A stretch of DNA of 64,000 nt from Loktanella sp. SALINAS62 (GCF_018263905.1 NZ_JAAFZU010000055.1:261673-325672), one strand, 5' to 3'; counted from the stretch's first letter, positions 20,093-30,600 are shown. Notes: generated from the sequence alone by a model not told the origin. Numbers and translations are program-made.

Positions 20093-21451
20093 ATGACGAA
20101 ATCGACGTATTCACGCCGTCGGGTGTTACAGACGGGTGCCGTAGCCGGCACAGGTCTGATGCTGCCCACGTATCTGCGGGCCGAAGCCCACACAGGTTTC
20201 ACCAACGCACCCACCGGCGACACGGTCACGCTGGGCTTTAACGTGCCGCAGACCGGTCCCTATGCCGAAGAAGGCCTGGACGAGCTGCGCGCACAGGAAC
20301 TGGCCGTTCAGCACCTGAACGGCGAAGGCGACGGCGGCATGCTGGCGACCTTTAGCGAACAGAACCTTGATGGCACAGGTATCCTGGGCAAGAAGGTCAA
20401 TTTCGTCACCGGTGACACGCAGACCAAATCCGACGTCGCCCGCGCTTCTGCGCAGTCGATGATCCAAAAAGACAATTGCATCATGATCACCGGCGGGTCG
20501 TCGTCCGGTGTGGCTGTCGCCGTGCAGGGTCTGTGCCAAGAAGCTGGCGTGATCTTTATGGCGGGCCTGACGCATTCCAACGACACCACCGGCAAGGACC
20601 GCAAGGCAAATGGCTTCCGCCATTTCTTTAACGGTTACATGTCCGGCGTCGCACTCGCACCCGTGCTGGAAAAAGCATACGGGTCGGACCGTCGTGCCTA
20701 TCACCTGACCGCCGACTACAACTGGGGTTGGACACAGAACGAATCCATCGCTGCATCGACAGAGGCATTGGGCTGGGAAACCGTCCAGAACGTGCTGACA
20801 CCCGTGGGTGCCGGCGACTTCTCGTCCTACATCGCGCCTGTGCTGAACTCTGGCGCGGATGTGCTGATCCTGAACCACTACGGCGGGGACATGGTGAACT
20901 CCCTTACGCAGGCTGTGCAGTTCGGCCTGAAGGACAAGCAAGTCAACGGCAAGGATTTCCAGATCATCGTTCCGCTGTACTCGGAACTGATGGCCAAAGG
21001 TGCAGGGTCCAACATCGAAGGCGTTTACGGCTCGATGAACTGGAACTGGCAGCTGCAAGATGAGGGCAGCAAGGCGTTCGTCAAATCGTTCGGTGAAAAG
21101 TATGGCTTCCCGCCGTCGAACGCCGCGCACACCTGCTATGTCCAGATCATGCTGTATGCAGATGCCGTCGCACGTGCAGGGTCGTTCAACCCCTGCGCCG
21201 TCGTTGAAGCGCTGGAAGACTTTGACTTTGACGGTCTTGGCAACGGTCCGACGACGTATCGCGGCGCCGATCACCAGTGTTTCAAGGACGTGCTGGTCAT
21301 GGAAGGTGTGGCCGGTTCCGGCAACGCCAACATGATGGGTTACGACACACTGTCCATCGTCGAAGTGACGCCGCGTGCACAGGTCGAATACGAACCCGAC
21401 CACCCGATGTTCGCAGGCGGTAGCCTGGGCGAATGTAATCCCGGCGCGTAA
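20093..21451 (+). CDS. ABC transporter substrate-binding protein (branched-chain amino acid/amide type), Tat-exported
   Basis: 452 residues. The N-terminus STYSRRRVLQTGAVAGTG is a twin-arginine signal with cleavage likely after YLRAEA. The mature part is a type I periplasmic binding fold of the Peripla_BP_6 class (VTLGFNVPQTGPYAEEG; VNFVTGDTQTKSDVA; ITGGSSSGVAVAVQ). This is the periplasmic receptor of the importer encoded by the four genes downstream. ATG at 20093 follows a strong GGGAGGA site; an upstream extension is open but begins outside the signal peptide. The substrate could be an amino acid, amide or urea-like compound and cannot be told from sequence alone. A strong hairpin with TTTT follows the gene, which would raise its level relative to the permeases. 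Confidence 0.92.
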   Translation: MTKSTYSRRRVLQTGAVAGTGLMLPTYLRAEAHTGFTNAPTGDTVTLGFNVPQTGPYAEEGLDELRAQELAVQHLNGEGDGGMLATFSEQNLDGTGILGKKVNFVTGDTQTKSDVARASAQSMIQKDNCIMITGGSSSGVAVAVQGLCQEAGVIFMAGLTHSNDTTGKDRKANGFRHFFNGYMSGVALAPVLEKAYGSDRRAYHLTADYNWGWTQNESIAASTEALGWETVQNVLTPVGAGDFSSYIAPVLNSGADVLILNHYGGDMVNSLTQAVQFGLKDKQVNGKDFQIIVPLYSELMAKGAGSNIEGVYGSMNWNWQLQDEGSKAFVKSFGEKYGFPPSNAAHTCYVQIMLYADAVARAGSFNPCAVVEALEDFDFDGLGNGPTTYRGADHQCFKDVLVMEGVAGSGNANMMGYDTLSIVEVTPRAQVEYEPDHPMFAGGSLGECNPGA

Positions 21452-21463
21452 CCGTGCCATCCG

Positions 21464-21490
21464 GGGGCGGCGTTCCGCGCCGCCCCTTTT
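21464..21490 (+). terminator. Hairpin with U-tract between the binding-protein and permease genes
   Basis: GGGGCGGCG (21464-21472) pairs with CGCCGCCCC (21478-21486) around TTCCG and is followed directly by TTTT. It sits 12 bp after the binding-protein stop, inside what is otherwise one transport operon, so it probably works as a partial terminator or 3'-end stabiliser. Confidence 0.75.
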
Positions 21491-21577
21491 ACGGAACGCA
21501 CACACGCGTTCCGATCGCCAAACGACAAAAGACTGTCCAAAGGCCCGCGCTGGCTGAAACCATTGAGGAGTGGTGAC

Positions 21578-22654
21578 GTGGATGCATTTATCCTGCAAAT
21601 TCTGAACGGGCTGGACAAGGGATCAGCCTATGCGCTGATCGCGCTGGGTCTGACGCTGATCTTCGGCACGCTGGGCGTGGTGAACTTTGCGCACGGGGCG
21701 TTGTTCATGATCGGTGCGTTCTGCGCCGTGACCATGCAACGTATTCTGGGGCTGTCGCGGACGGTCATTGACGAGACACAGACCGATTTTCTGGGCAATC
21801 CGATGGCGGTTCAGGTGCCGTATGTGCAGGATTGGTTCGGGGCGGCAGCGGGCGCCACCATTCAGGACTGGTCCGTGCCACTCGCCTTTTTTCTGACGGT
21901 TCCGGTCATGCTGCTGGTCGGTTGGGGCATGGAACGCGGCCTGATCAAGCATTTCTACAAACGCCCACACGCCGACCAGATCCTTGTCACATTCGGCCTG
22001 GCCATCGTCATCGGTGAAATCATCAAGGCATTTTACGGTGCAAACCCGATCCAGACGCCCATGCCGTCCGCATTTGTCGGGACGATTGATATGGGCCGGT
22101 ATCTGGGACTTGGTGAAGGTGCCGTTGCCTATCCGACATGGCGTCTGATCTACTTTTTCTTTTCCGCGATCATCATCGCCGCGGTCTTTGCTTTCTTGCA
22201 GTTCACAACCTTTGGCATGGTCGTCCGTGCTGGCATGGCGGACCGTGAAACGGTCGGGATGCTGGGGATCGATATCGACAAGCGTTTCACGCTGATGTTC
22301 GGCCTGGCCGCAGCGGTCGCGGGTCTGGCGGGCATGATGTATGCGCCGATCCTGTCCCCGCACTACAACATCGGCATGGATTTCCTTGTCCTGAGCTTTG
22401 TGGTGGTGGTCGTCGGCGGCATGGGATCGCTGCCTGGCGCTGTGCTTGCCGGGTTCCTGCTGGGCATCATGCAAAGCTTCTTTTCCAACCCGGCCTTCAA
22501 AGGCTTTATCGTGGATGCCCTGCGGCTGAACGATACATTCACCGGCACAGTGATCAACGGTCTGGACCAGATCATCATCTATCTTGTTGCCATCGTCATT
22601 CTGTTGACCCGTCCGCGTGGCCTGTTGGGCCGCAAGGGCGTGATGGAGGAATAG
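21578..22654 (+). CDS. ABC transporter permease, LivH type
   Basis: 358-residue inner-membrane permease of the branched-chain amino acid/amide family. It has about eight hydrophobic segments and the LivH-type N-terminus [39 protein letters not shown] and [18 protein letters not shown] are family signatures. A larger extracytoplasmic loop (residues about 55-95) separates the first helices. The start is GTG at 21578 with GAGGAG 7-8 nt before it; a TTG upstream would precede that site. It is followed by the second permease after 4 nt. Confidence 0.9.
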   Translation: MDAFILQILNGLDKGSAYALIALGLTLIFGTLGVVNFAHGALFMIGAFCAVTMQRILGLSRTVIDETQTDFLGNPMAVQVPYVQDWFGAAAGATIQDWSVPLAFFLTVPVMLLVGWGMERGLIKHFYKRPHADQILVTFGLAIVIGEIIKAFYGANPIQTPMPSAFVGTIDMGRYLGLGEGAVAYPTWRLIYFFFSAIIIAAVFAFLQFTTFGMVVRAGMADRETVGMLGIDIDKRFTLMFGLAAAVAGLAGMMYAPILSPHYNIGMDFLVLSFVVVVVGGMGSLPGAVLAGFLLGIMQSFFSNPAFKGFIVDALRLNDTFTGTVINGLDQIIIYLVAIVILLTRPRGLLGRKGVMEE

Positions 22655-22658
22655 GAAT

Positions 22659-23870
22659 ATGCTCGGTCTTAATTCACGCGATTTCAAACTGTTTGCCATT
22701 GTCGTCGTCATGACATTGGCAGCCCCTATACTGCTGAACCCGTTCCCGGTGGACAGCGCGCTGGGGCAAAGCTTTAACGCGGGCTACCCCGCCCTGATGC
22801 AACGCTTCGTGATCTTTGGGTTGCTGGCGATCGGGTTCAATATCCTGTTCGGTCTGACGGGTTATCTGTCATTCGGACACGCCGCTTTCCTGGGGGTTGG
22901 TTCCTATGCCGCCGTCTGGATGTTCAAGCTGCTGTCCTACAACATCATACCCGCCATGATCCTGTCGGTCGTCGTCGCTGGCTTGTTTTCCGTCGTCATC
23001 GGATACGTCTGTCTGCGACGCTCTGGCATTTACTTTTCGATCCTGACGCTGGCTTTCGCGCAGATGTCCTATGCGCTGGCCTATTCGGTGCTGTCGCCCA
23101 TCACGAACGGTGAAACCGGGTTGCAGGTCTACAGCGACGACCCCCAAGTGCTGATGAGCCAAGGCGATCCCATCGTGCCGCACCTGTTCGGGCTGGAAAT
23201 GAATTCATCAGTCACGTGGAAATTGGGCGGATGGGAGTTCATTTTTCAGAACGGTTACTATCTGGCGGCGGTCTTTATGATTGCGGGCTTTTATCTGTCG
23301 ATCCGCATTTTCCGGTCACCTTTCGGACTGATGCTGCGGGCGATCAAATCGAACCAGACCCGAATGAGCTATACCGGGATGAACACCAAGCCATACATGC
23401 TGGCCGCTTTCGTGATCTCTGGCTGCTACGCGGGGCTGGCCGGTGGGCTGTTGTCTGCAATGGACCCGCTGACCGGTGCGGAACGCATGTTCTGGACCGC
23501 GAGTGGTGAAATCGTCGTCATGGCGATCCTCGGCGGTGTCGGCACGTTGATCGGCCCGGTGCTGGGCGCTGGACTGATCAAGTATCTGGAAAACATCGTA
23601 TCCAAGATCAATGATACCATCCTGCACAACTGGTTCGCCTTTATGCCGGACTGGCTGGACAATCTGCTGGTCGCGATCATCCATCCCTTTATCGGCAAAG
23701 GCTGGCACCTCAGCTTGGGCGTCTTGTTCATGGCGGTCGTCATCTTCCTGCCCGGCGGATTGGTGCAGGGCGGACAAAAGCTTGGCGGGCTGTTCCGCCG
23801 CCGCGCCAAACCCGCAGAGACAGAGACGGATTCCGTTGTCGAAGCCAATTCAAAAACCCCGGCGGAGTAA
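22659..23870 (+). CDS. ABC transporter permease, LivM type
   Basis: 403-residue permease partner of the LivH-type protein. Family hallmarks are [22 protein letters not shown] (about 65-86), [15 protein letters not shown] and the EAA-like loop around [35 protein letters not shown] lies towards the C-terminus. About ten membrane segments are visible. The last ~40 residues are a charged cytoplasmic tail ([19 protein letters not shown]) longer than in many LivM proteins. It starts 4 nt after the LivH stop and ends 4 nt before the ATPase gene, so the three are one translational block. Confidence 0.9.
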   Translation: MLGLNSRDFKLFAIVVVMTLAAPILLNPFPVDSALGQSFNAGYPALMQRFVIFGLLAIGFNILFGLTGYLSFGHAAFLGVGSYAAVWMFKLLSYNIIPAMILSVVVAGLFSVVIGYVCLRRSGIYFSILTLAFAQMSYALAYSVLSPITNGETGLQVYSDDPQVLMSQGDPIVPHLFGLEMNSSVTWKLGGWEFIFQNGYYLAAVFMIAGFYLSIRIFRSPFGLMLRAIKSNQTRMSYTGMNTKPYMLAAFVISGCYAGLAGGLLSAMDPLTGAERMFWTASGEIVVMAILGGVGTLIGPVLGAGLIKYLENIVSKINDTILHNWFAFMPDWLDNLLVAIIHPFIGKGWHLSLGVLFMAVVIFLPGGLVQGGQKLGGLFRRRAKPAETETDSVVEANSKTPAE

Positions 23871-23874
23871 GATC

Positions 23875-24633
23875 ATGGGCATTCTTGAAGTCAAAGGCGT
23901 CAACAAACGTTTCGGTGGTCTGCAAGCGCTGGGTGACGTGAACCTGAGCGTGGTGGAAAACACCGTCCATGCCATCATCGGGCCAAACGGGGCTGGCAAG
24001 TCGACCTTGCTGAACTGTCTTGTCGGCAAACTGATCCCCGATTCAGGTTCGGTGCTGTTCGACGGACAGTCCGTGCTGGGCCGCAAGCCGCACGAGATTA
24101 ACCAGATGGGCATCAGCCGCGTGTTCCAAACGCCGGAAATCTTTGCCGATCTGACGGTCATGGAAAACGTGATGATCCCCTGCTTTGCCAGACGCGACGG
24201 TGCGTTTCGGATGCACGCAATCGAAAGCGTGCGTCACGAGGGCGAGATCATCGCACAGGCAGAGGCCATTCTGGCGGACGTCAATATGGTCAACAAGCGC
24301 GACATGGTGGCGTCATCGCTGTCGCGTGGCGACAAGCGGCGGCTGGAAATGGCGATGTGTCTGGTTCAGGAACCAAGGCTTTTGTTGCTGGACGAACCGA
24401 CAGCCGGCATGGCGCGGGCAGATACCAACAACACGATCGACCTGCTGAAAGAGATCAAGCAAAAGCGCAACATCACCATGTGCATCATCGAACACGACAT
24501 GCATGTGGTGTTCAGCCTGGCCGAACGGATCACTGTTCTGGCCCAAGGCCGACCGCTGGTCGAGGAGACCCCCGAAAACATCAAGGGTCACCCCAAGGTC
24601 CGCGAAGCATATCTGGGTGAAGCGCAGGTCTGA
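23875..24633 (+). CDS. ABC transporter ATP-binding protein, LivG type
   Basis: 252-residue nucleotide-binding subunit. Walker A is GPNGAGKST (about 37-45), the Q-loop is SRVFQTPEIF, and Walker B is LLLLDEPTAGM followed by the H-loop in IEHDMHVV. The usual LSGGQ signature is replaced by LSRGDKRRLEMAM, a recurrent variant in this subfamily. The order SBP-LivH-LivM-LivG-LivF is the standard HAAT importer layout. The ATG follows the permease stop by 4 nt with GGAGTAAG as ribosome-binding site. Confidence 0.93.
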   Translation: MGILEVKGVNKRFGGLQALGDVNLSVVENTVHAIIGPNGAGKSTLLNCLVGKLIPDSGSVLFDGQSVLGRKPHEINQMGISRVFQTPEIFADLTVMENVMIPCFARRDGAFRMHAIESVRHEGEIIAQAEAILADVNMVNKRDMVASSLSRGDKRRLEMAMCLVQEPRLLLLDEPTAGMARADTNNTIDLLKEIKQKRNITMCIIEHDMHVVFSLAERITVLAQGRPLVEETPENIKGHPKVREAYLGEAQV

Positions 24634-24702
24634 CAAACTTTTTTCTGCGAAAAATCGAGCCCCCGCGTTTTTGCGAAGATGCGGCACCGCGAAGGAAACA
24701 AG

Positions 24703-25452
24703 ATGAACGCCCCATTCGACAAGAATCGCAACAACGCCGCCACCGCGTCGAAATTTCTCAGCGTGTGGGAAATAGAGGCTTATTACGGCGAAAGCTATAT
24801 CGTCCAGAACGTCAGCTTTGACATTCACGAAGGCGAAATCCTGGCCCTGCTGGGGCGCAACGGCGCGGGCAAGACGTCGACCCTGCGCACGATCGCGCGG
24901 CTGGGCAATCCAGAACTGCGTCACGGTGAAATCTGGCTGGATCACCAGCCATTGCACCAGATGAAAAGCCATCAGGCCGCCGCTGCCGGGATCGCGCTTG
25001 TGCCCGAAGACCGCCGCATCATTGCCGGTCTGACCGTCGAGGAAAACCTGCAACTGGCCCAGATCGCACCGCCGATTGGTTGGTCGCTGGAACGGATCTA
25101 TGACCTGTTCCCCCGCCTGAAAGAACGCCGCAAACAAGAAGGTGTAACGCTGTCGGGTGGCGAACAGCAGATGCTGGCGATCGCGCGTGCGCTGGCCCGT
25201 GACATCAAGGTACTGTTGCTGGACGAACCCTACGAAGGTCTGGCGCCGGTCATCGTGCAGGAAATTGCCAAGACACTGAATATCATTCGTGATCAGGGGA
25301 TTACGACGGTCATCGTGGAACAAAATGCCGTGGCGGCACTGAAACTGGCCGACCGTGCCGTGATCCTTGATACCGGGACAGTTGTGTTCGACGGCTCTGC
25401 CAAGGACGTGCTGGACGACGAAAAACTGCGCGCGGAATACCTTGCAATCTAA
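24703..25452 (+). CDS. ABC transporter ATP-binding protein, LivF type
   Basis: 249-residue second nucleotide-binding subunit of the importer. Walker A is GRNGAGKTS, the ABC signature is LSGGEQQMLAIARAL, Walker B is VLLLDEPYEGLAP and the switch histidine position is replaced by IVEQNAVAAL, as usual in LivF proteins. ATG at 24703 follows AAGGAAAC. About 70 bp separate it from the LivG gene, more than the other gaps in the operon. A 10-bp hairpin follows its stop. Confidence 0.93.
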   Translation: MNAPFDKNRNNAATASKFLSVWEIEAYYGESYIVQNVSFDIHEGEILALLGRNGAGKTSTLRTIARLGNPELRHGEIWLDHQPLHQMKSHQAAAAGIALVPEDRRIIAGLTVEENLQLAQIAPPIGWSLERIYDLFPRLKERRKQEGVTLSGGEQQMLAIARALARDIKVLLLDEPYEGLAPVIVQEIAKTLNIIRDQGITTVIVEQNAVAALKLADRAVILDTGTVVFDGSAKDVLDDEKLRAEYLAI

Positions 25453-25464
25453 AGCCACCTGCAT

Positions 25465-25488
25465 GGGCCGGCCCAATAGGGCCGGTCT
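25465..25488 (+). terminator. Hairpin after the ABC importer operon
   Basis: GGGCCGGCCC pairs with GGGCCGGTCT (two G-U pairs) across AATA, just 12 bp after the LivF stop. No U-tract follows, so it may be a processing or Rho-assisted end rather than a simple intrinsic terminator. Confidence 0.45.
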
Positions 25489-25620
25489 GGCACGCTGACT
25501 GCGACAGCTCATCCTTCGGGTTGCGCTTTCCCCCACGTCCGGGTTGCCCTATAAGTCCGCAATGCGATGTGACGACAGGTCGCGTCGGGTATATTAAATT
25601 ATGCAAGGACAGTTCTGATT

Positions 25621-26109
25621 ATGGGCAACAAGACCTCTCAGGATAGCGACGTCAGTTTTATTCAGGCACTGGCAGAGCTTTTGCGTGCCAACGATCTTAC
25701 GGAACTGCAGGTCAAACGCGACTATGCTGAAAACGACAGCCTGAATGTGCGCGTCAGCCGCTTTACCCAGCCAGCCCCAGCAGCGCCCGCTGCCGCACCG
25801 GCACCTGCACCGGCAGGATCCGCACCGGCACCATCTGCACCGGTTCCCGCACCGGCGACAGATCCGGCCGCCCACCCCGGCGCCGTGACATCGCCCATGG
25901 TCGGCACGATCTACATGGCCGCCGAACCGGGCGCGAAACCGTTTGTCGTGGCCGGTCAGACTGTTGCCGAAGGTGATACGCTGCTGATTATCGAAGCCAT
26001 GAAAACGATGAACCACATTCCCGCGCCGCGATCAGGCACGGTGAAACGGATTCTGGTCGAAGACGGCGGCCCCGTCGAATTCGGCGCACCCTTGATGATC
26101 ATCGAATAA
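25621..26109 (+). CDS. accB: Acetyl-CoA carboxylase biotin carboxyl carrier protein
   Basis: 162 residues. An N-terminal helical region ([21 protein letters not shown]) precedes an Ala/Pro linker (about 50-88). The biotinyl domain follows with EAMKTM, where Lys128 is the biotinylation site. It carries the carboxybiotin between AccC and the carboxyltransferase in the first step of fatty acid synthesis. The ATG follows AAGGACAG. accC begins 11 nt after its stop, the common arrangement. About 170 bp separate it from the ABC importer, so it should have its own promoter. Confidence 0.96.
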   Translation: MGNKTSQDSDVSFIQALAELLRANDLTELQVKRDYAENDSLNVRVSRFTQPAPAAPAAAPAPAPAGSAPAPSAPVPAPATDPAAHPGAVTSPMVGTIYMAAEPGAKPFVVAGQTVAEGDTLLIIEAMKTMNHIPAPRSGTVKRILVEDGGPVEFGAPLMIIE

Positions 26110-26120
26110 AGGCCTGTCCC

Positions 26121-27467
26121 ATGTTCGATAAAATCCTGATTGCAAACCGCGGCGAAATTGCGCTGCGGGTCGTGCGGGCTTGCCGCGAAATGGGCATCCA
26201 CAGCGTGGCCGTCCATTCTACAGCCGACGCGGACGCCATGCATGTCCGCATGGCCGACGAGGCGATCTGCATCGGTCCGCCGTCGTCGACCAATTCCTAC
26301 CTGAATTTTCCGGCCATCATCTCTGCGTGCGAAATCACCGGCGCGCAGGCGATCCACCCCGGCTACGGATTCCTGTCTGAAAACGCGGCTTTTGTGCAGG
26401 TCGTCGAAGATCACGGCCTGACCTTTATCGGCCCGACTGCCGAACACATCCGGATCATGGGCGACAAGATCACCGCAAAAGACACGATGAGGGCGCTTGG
26501 CGTGCCCTGCGTTCCGGGCTCTGAAGGCGGTGTTCCGACGCTGCAGGACGCACAGCGCGTCGGTGAAGAAGTCGGTTATCCGGTCATCATCAAGGCAACA
26601 GCCGGGGGTGGCGGACGCGGCATGAAGGTCGCGCAGACCGCCGCCGATATGGAAAAGGCGTTTTTATCCGCCCGTCAGGAAGCCAAGGCCGCGTTCGGCA
26701 ACGACGAAGTCTATATCGAAAAATACCTGACCACCCCGCGCCATATCGAAATTCAGGTCTTTGGCGACGGGAAGGGCAACGCCGTGCATCTGGGTGAACG
26801 CGATTGCAGCCTGCAACGTCGCCACCAGAAAGTACTGGAAGAAGCCCCCGGCCCCGCCATTACACCCGAACTGCGCGCGCGGATCGGCAAGGTTTGCGCC
26901 GATGCGGTTGCACAGATCAATTATATCGGTGCCGGCACCATCGAATTCCTGTTCGAGAATGACGAGTTCTATTTCATCGAAATGAACACGCGGCTTCAGG
27001 TCGAACACCCGGTGACAGAGGCGATTTTCGGTGTCGATCTTGTCCGCGAACAGATCAACGTCGCGGCCGGTCTGCCGATGTCGTTCAGCCAAGACGATCT
27101 GACAATCAACGGTCACAGCATCGAAGTGCGGATCAATGCGGAAAAGCTGCCGCATTTTCAGCCCAGCCCCGGTACGATTTCGCAATATCACGCGCCCGGC
27201 GGTCTGGGTGTGCGCATCGACAGCGCACTGTATCAGGGGTATCGGATTCCTCCCTATTACGACAGCCTGATTGGTAAGCTGATCGTCCATGGCCGCGACC
27301 GGCCAGAGGCTTTGGCCCGACTGTCGCGCGCATTGGGGGAACTGATTATCGACGGCGTGGACACCACAGTGCCGCTGTTCGATGCCCTGCTGGCCGAAGA
27401 AGATATCCAGACCGGAAACTACAATATCCACTGGCTGGAACACTGGCTGGAAACCCATCTCGGCTAG
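26121..27467 (+). CDS. accC: Acetyl-CoA carboxylase biotin carboxylase subunit
   Basis: 448 residues, the normal length. [25 protein letters not shown] starts the biotin carboxylase N-domain. The ATP-grasp glycine-rich loop is [14 protein letters not shown], and catalytic motifs include [19 protein letters not shown] and [16 protein letters not shown]. It carboxylates biotin on AccB using ATP and bicarbonate. It forms the two-gene unit with accB and is followed by aat 4 nt after its stop, so the three are likely cotranscribed. Confidence 0.97.
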   Translation: MFDKILIANRGEIALRVVRACREMGIHSVAVHSTADADAMHVRMADEAICIGPPSSTNSYLNFPAIISACEITGAQAIHPGYGFLSENAAFVQVVEDHGLTFIGPTAEHIRIMGDKITAKDTMRALGVPCVPGSEGGVPTLQDAQRVGEEVGYPVIIKATAGGGGRGMKVAQTAADMEKAFLSARQEAKAAFGNDEVYIEKYLTTPRHIEIQVFGDGKGNAVHLGERDCSLQRRHQKVLEEAPGPAITPELRARIGKVCADAVAQINYIGAGTIEFLFENDEFYFIEMNTRLQVEHPVTEAIFGVDLVREQINVAAGLPMSFSQDDLTINGHSIEVRINAEKLPHFQPSPGTISQYHAPGGLGVRIDSALYQGYRIPPYYDSLIGKLIVHGRDRPEALARLSRALGELIIDGVDTTVPLFDALLAEEDIQTGNYNIHWLEHWLETHLG

Positions 27468-27471
27468 GGGT

Positions 27472-28113
27472 GTGTCGGACCTGCTGACCCCTGATCTGTT
27501 ACTGCAGGCCTATCGGGCAGGCGTGTTCCCCATGGCCGAAGACCGCGACGCGACAGACGTGTTCTGGGTGCAGCCCCGACTGCGGGGCATTTTGCCACTG
27601 GATGGTTTTCACGTGTCGCGGTCCTTGCGCAAAACCCTGCGCAAGGGACTGTTTCAGGCCAGTGCCAACGCGGCATTCGATGCCGTGGTCGCAGGCTGCG
27701 CAGACCGTGACGAAACCTGGATCAATGCGTCGATCTTTGCAGCCTACCGGCAGTTGCACGCTGCGGGGCACGCCCATTCAATCGAGGTCTGGCAGGACCG
27801 CGATTTGGTCGGCGGGGTCTATGGTGTCACGATTGGCGGTGCGTTTTTCGGTGAAAGCATGTTTTCGACCCGCACCGACGCATCAAAGGTTGCACTGCTC
27901 TGCGCGGTGGACAGGCTACGCAGCGCGGGTTTTACGCTGTTCGATACGCAATTCCTAACAGCGCATCTGGCATCACTTGGCGCCGTCGAAATCCCGCGCC
28001 ACGCGTATGAACAACGATTGGCAAAGGCCGTCGCCATCGACGCGTGTTTCGGGCCGGCTGGACCGATCCGGCTGGATCAGCCGTCTGTGCAGCGCATGAT
28101 CCAAACATCGTAG
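27472..28113 (+). CDS. aat: Leucyl/phenylalanyl-tRNA-protein transferase
   Basis: 213 residues. It attaches Leu or Phe to N-terminal Arg/Lys of proteins and so feeds ClpS/ClpAP degradation. Signatures are LLLQAYRAGVFPMAED, FWVQPRLRGILPLDGFHVSRSL, the GGVYGVTIGGAFFGESMFS core and LFDTQFLTAHLASLGA. The best start is GTG at 27472, 4 nt after the accC stop with AGGGG just before it; no ATG is available. Its last 37 bases overlap the convergent DUF2155 gene. Confidence 0.93.
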   Translation: MSDLLTPDLLLQAYRAGVFPMAEDRDATDVFWVQPRLRGILPLDGFHVSRSLRKTLRKGLFQASANAAFDAVVAGCADRDETWINASIFAAYRQLHAAGHAHSIEVWQDRDLVGGVYGVTIGGAFFGESMFSTRTDASKVALLCAVDRLRSAGFTLFDTQFLTAHLASLGAVEIPRHAYEQRLAKAVAIDACFGPAGPIRLDQPSVQRMIQTS

Positions 28114-28436
28114 CGCGGATGGTCCAACGCATGAAGCGCTGGCGCGGATGCGATCATCCAACCGGAAAATACCGGCGTTTCGCTGTTGCGGTAATTGACC
28201 GACAGTTCCGCAAAAGCATCCCCCGACGGATTATTCACCGGTGTCCGACAGTCGTTCAGCTGGATCAGTAACTGGTCAATGCTTTCAGCCTGCCCGACCT
28301 GCATCGTGACGTCCTGAACCTGGCCCGTGACCTTATCCAGCACACGCAATTCCGCACCCGGCTGCGATACGGCTTGCTGTGCGGTCGCGGACAATGGCCA
28401 GACCGTCAGTGCAATGGCCAGCAGGCGGATCATCAT
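28077..28436 (-). CDS. DUF2155 exported protein
   Basis: About 119 residues with a signal peptide ([19 protein letters not shown]). The mature part has the DUF2155 signature: [12 protein letters not shown] near the start and then the conserved block [48 protein letters not shown], of which FSGWM and the final Cys are most constant. Possible starts are ATG 28436 or 28433; both overlap the stop of the NDUFA12 gene, so the two are coupled. In Rhodobacterales this gene regularly follows the NDUFA12 gene. Its function is not known. The 3' end overlaps aat by 37 bp on the opposite strand. Confidence 0.85.
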   Translation of the reverse strand: MMIRLLAIALTVWPLSATAQQAVSQPGAELRVLDKVTGQVQDVTMQVGQAESIDQLLIQLNDCRTPVNNPSGDAFAELSVNYRNSETPVFSGWMIASAPALHALDHPRYDVWIMRCTDG

Positions 28437-28816
28437 TCGGGGGTCCATGCCTCGTAGTCGCTTTGGGGTTTAGGTGCCGCGCGTCGCAATGATCCAGAGG
28501 GCGCATAGGCTTCTGACGTGCCGGTCAGGTTCGGCAAATGCGGTTTTTCCCACGGCTGATGCTGGATCGGCGCTTCGGTCGGCGGTTGATCCCACGTGCG
28601 GTGCAGCCAACCATGCCATTCGGGTGCGACGCGCGATGCTTCGGCTTCGCCGTTGAAAATCACCCAGCGGCGGCTGTCGTCGGCATTGCGGTAGAAAATG
28701 TTGCCGGCGCCGTCTTCGCCAACCCGTTCACCCTTGCGCCACGTCCAGAATTGCGTGGCAAAGGTCTGTCCGTCCCACCAGGTAAAAATACGTGCGATAT
28801 TACGTCCGATGCCCAT
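28433..28816 (-). CDS. NADH:ubiquinone oxidoreductase subunit NDUFA12 homologue
   Basis: 127 residues, the alphaproteobacterial counterpart of mitochondrial complex I accessory subunit NDUFA12 (B17.2). The diagnostic part is [17 protein letters not shown], followed by [32 protein letters not shown]. The C-terminus ends [25 protein letters not shown], matching the family. ATG at 28816 with a GGAGAC site is chosen; the frame is open 65 codons further but overlaps the RidA gene there. It is encoded away from the nuo operon, as is usual in this group. Confidence 0.93.
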   Translation of the reverse strand: MGIGRNIARIFTWWDGQTFATQFWTWRKGERVGEDGAGNIFYRNADDSRRWVIFNGEAEASRVAPEWHGWLHRTWDQPPTEAPIQHQPWEKPHLPNLTGTSEAYAPSGSLRRAAPKPQSDYEAWTPE

Positions 28817-28878
28817 GGTCGTCTCCGGTCTTTGGTTGGTCCTGTCATGCCGCAATCGGGTGCCAAGGTCCAGCAGGT

Positions 28879-29262
28879 TCAGCGCGGCAGGCGCGCCGTG
28901 ACTTCGATCTCGATCTTCATTTCGGGGTTCTGCAACCCCGCGACCAGCATGGTGGCCGCAGGTCTGGCGGTGCGGAACGCTTCGGCCAGCACTGGCCAGC
29001 AGGCTTCCCATTCGGTGCGGTCCGGCAGGATATAGGTCGCCCGCACCACATGATCCAGACCGCTGCCCGCGTCGACAAGCGCGCGGTTAATCGTAGCCAG
29101 CGTATTGCGGCACTGGTCCACAATGCTGTCGGGCATTGTCATGGTCGCGTAATCATAACCCGTTGTCCCGGCGACAAAAACCCAGCCATCCACTACGACC
29201 GCGCGGGAATAGCCGATCCGCTCTTCGAACGGGCTGCCGGTGGAAATATGCCGAACGTCCAT
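28879..29262 (-). CDS. RidA-family (YjgF/YER057c/UK114) protein
   Basis: 127 residues with the RidA fold signatures: [19 protein letters not shown] near residue 20 and the C-terminal [23 protein letters not shown]. Family members hydrolyse reactive enamine/imine intermediates from amino acid metabolism. The usual catalytic arginine position of RidA (RxxxxV near 105) is not clearly matched: PAATMLV follows ARP, so the Arg is two residues before the usual strand. It may be one of the Rid subgroups without proven deaminase activity. ATG 29262 follows GAGGGA. It is separated from clpX by a strong hairpin terminator. Confidence 0.85.
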   Translation of the reverse strand: MDVRHISTGSPFEERIGYSRAVVVDGWVFVAGTTGYDYATMTMPDSIVDQCRNTLATINRALVDAGSGLDHVVRATYILPDRTEWEACWPVLAEAFRTARPAATMLVAGLQNPEMKIEIEVTARLPR

Positions 29263-29279
29263 AGATCGTCCCTCAAAGC

Positions 29280-29308
29280 AAAGGCCGCCACGGTGTGTGA
29301 CGGCCCTT
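29280..29308 (-). terminator. Terminator hairpin after clpX
   Basis: On the minus strand AAGGGCCGTCAC pairs with GTGGCGGCCTTT over a 5-nt loop (12 bp, two wobbles), followed by GCTTTG. It lies between the clpX stop and the RidA start, about 27 bp after clpX. Confidence 0.6.
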
Positions 29309-29334
29309 AGAATTTGGCTGGTCGCCGCCGCGCT

Positions 29335-30600
29335 TTAGGCGCTGGCGGTTTCCTTTTCCTTGCGTTTTTCGTCGTGGATCATCAGCGGCGATGCGTCGGG
29401 ACCAACGGCTTCTTCGTTGACGACCACTTCGGTCACGGTGTCCATGCCGGGCAGTTCGAACATCGTATCCAGCAAGATGTCTTCCATGATGGACCGCAGG
29501 CCACGTGCGCCAGTCTTGCGTTCAATGGCGCGCTTGGCAATCGCTGTCAGCGCGTCGTCGGTGAACGTCAACTTGGTGTCTTCCAGTTCGAACAGACGCT
29601 GATATTGCTTGACCAGCGCGTTTTTCGGCTGAGTCAAAATGATCATCAACGCGTCCTCGTCCAGATCCGTCAGCGTCGCAATCACGGGCAGACGGCCCAC
29701 GAATTCCGGAATCAGACCATATTTCAACAAATCTTCGGGTTCGAGATCCATAAAGGTTTCACCGACGCCGCGGTCTTCTGTATCCTTGACGTCCGCACCA
29801 AATCCCATTGCGGACCCTTTGCCGCGCTGTGCGATGATCTTGTCCAGACCGGCAAATGCACCGCCACAGATGAACAGGATGTTGGTCGTGTCCACCTGCA
29901 GGAATTCCTGTTGCGGATGTTTGCGCCCACCCTGTGGCGGCACGGATGCAACCGTGCCTTCCATGATTTTCAGCAGGGCCTGCTGCACACCTTCGCCGCT
30001 GACATCGCGTGTGATCGACGGGTTGTCGGATTTGCGGGTGATCTTGTCGACCTCGTCAATGTAGACAATGCCGCGCTGCGCGCGTTCGACGTTGTATTCG
30101 CTCGCCTGCAGCAGTTTCAGGATGATGTTTTCAACGTCTTCACCGACGTAACCCGCTTCGGTCAGGGTGGTGGCGTCCGCCATCGTGAAAGGCACATCGA
30201 TGATACGGGCCAGCGTTTGTGCCAGCAACGTTTTGCCGCAGCCCGTGGGACCGATCAGCATGATGTTGGATTTTGCCAGTTCGATGTCGGATTTGTCGCT
30301 GTTGTTCAGTCGCTTATAGTGGTTATGGACCGCGACCGACAGGACCCGTTTTGCGTGCATCTGTCCGATGACGTAATCGTCCAGCACTTGGCAGATTTCG
30401 CGGGGCGTCGGCACGCCGTCACCCGATTTGAGCGATGCGCTTTTGGTTTCTTCGCGGATGATGTCCATACACAGCTCGACGCATTCATCGCAGATGAAAA
30501 CGGTCGGCCCCGCAATCAATTTGCGGACCTCGTGCTGACTTTTGCCGCAAAAGCTGCAGTAAAGTGTATTCTTGCTGTCGCTGCCGGTGGTGGTTGCCAT
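29335..30600 (-). CDS. clpX: ATP-dependent Clp protease ATP-binding subunit ClpX
   Basis: 421 residues, the normal length. The N-terminal zinc-binding domain has [12 protein letters not shown] and CDECVELC (four Cys). The AAA+ core has Walker A GPTGCGKT, Walker [11 protein letters not shown] and the [23 protein letters not shown] segment with sensor elements. The IGF-like loop for ClpP docking (around GKGSAMGFG) reads MGFGADVK. ClpX unfolds tagged substrates and feeds them to ClpP, encoded directly upstream on the same strand. About 147 bp separate the two genes, so a separate clpX promoter is possible. Confidence 0.97.
   Translation of the reverse strand: MATTTGSDSKNTLYCSFCGKSQHEVRKLIAGPTVFICDECVELCMDIIREETKSASLKSGDGVPTPREICQVLDDYVIGQMHAKRVLSVAVHNHYKRLNNSDKSDIELAKSNIMLIGPTGCGKTLLAQTLARIIDVPFTMADATTLTEAGYVGEDVENIILKLLQASEYNVERAQRGIVYIDEVDKITRKSDNPSITRDVSGEGVQQALLKIMEGTVASVPPQGGRKHPQQEFLQVDTTNILFICGGAFAGLDKIIAQRGKGSAMGFGADVKDTEDRGVGETFMDLEPEDLLKYGLIPEFVGRLPVIATLTDLDEDALMIILTQPKNALVKQYQRLFELEDTKLTFTDDALTAIAKRAIERKTGARGLRSIMEDILLDTMFELPGMDTVTEVVVNEEAVGPDASPLMIHDEKRKEKETASA

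Noticed and set aside
20126-21598. 490-codon minus-strand frame opposite the substrate-binding protein gene
   Set aside because: Antisense shadow; no recognisable motif or ribosome-binding site, whereas the plus frame has a Tat signal and a strong ribosome-binding site.
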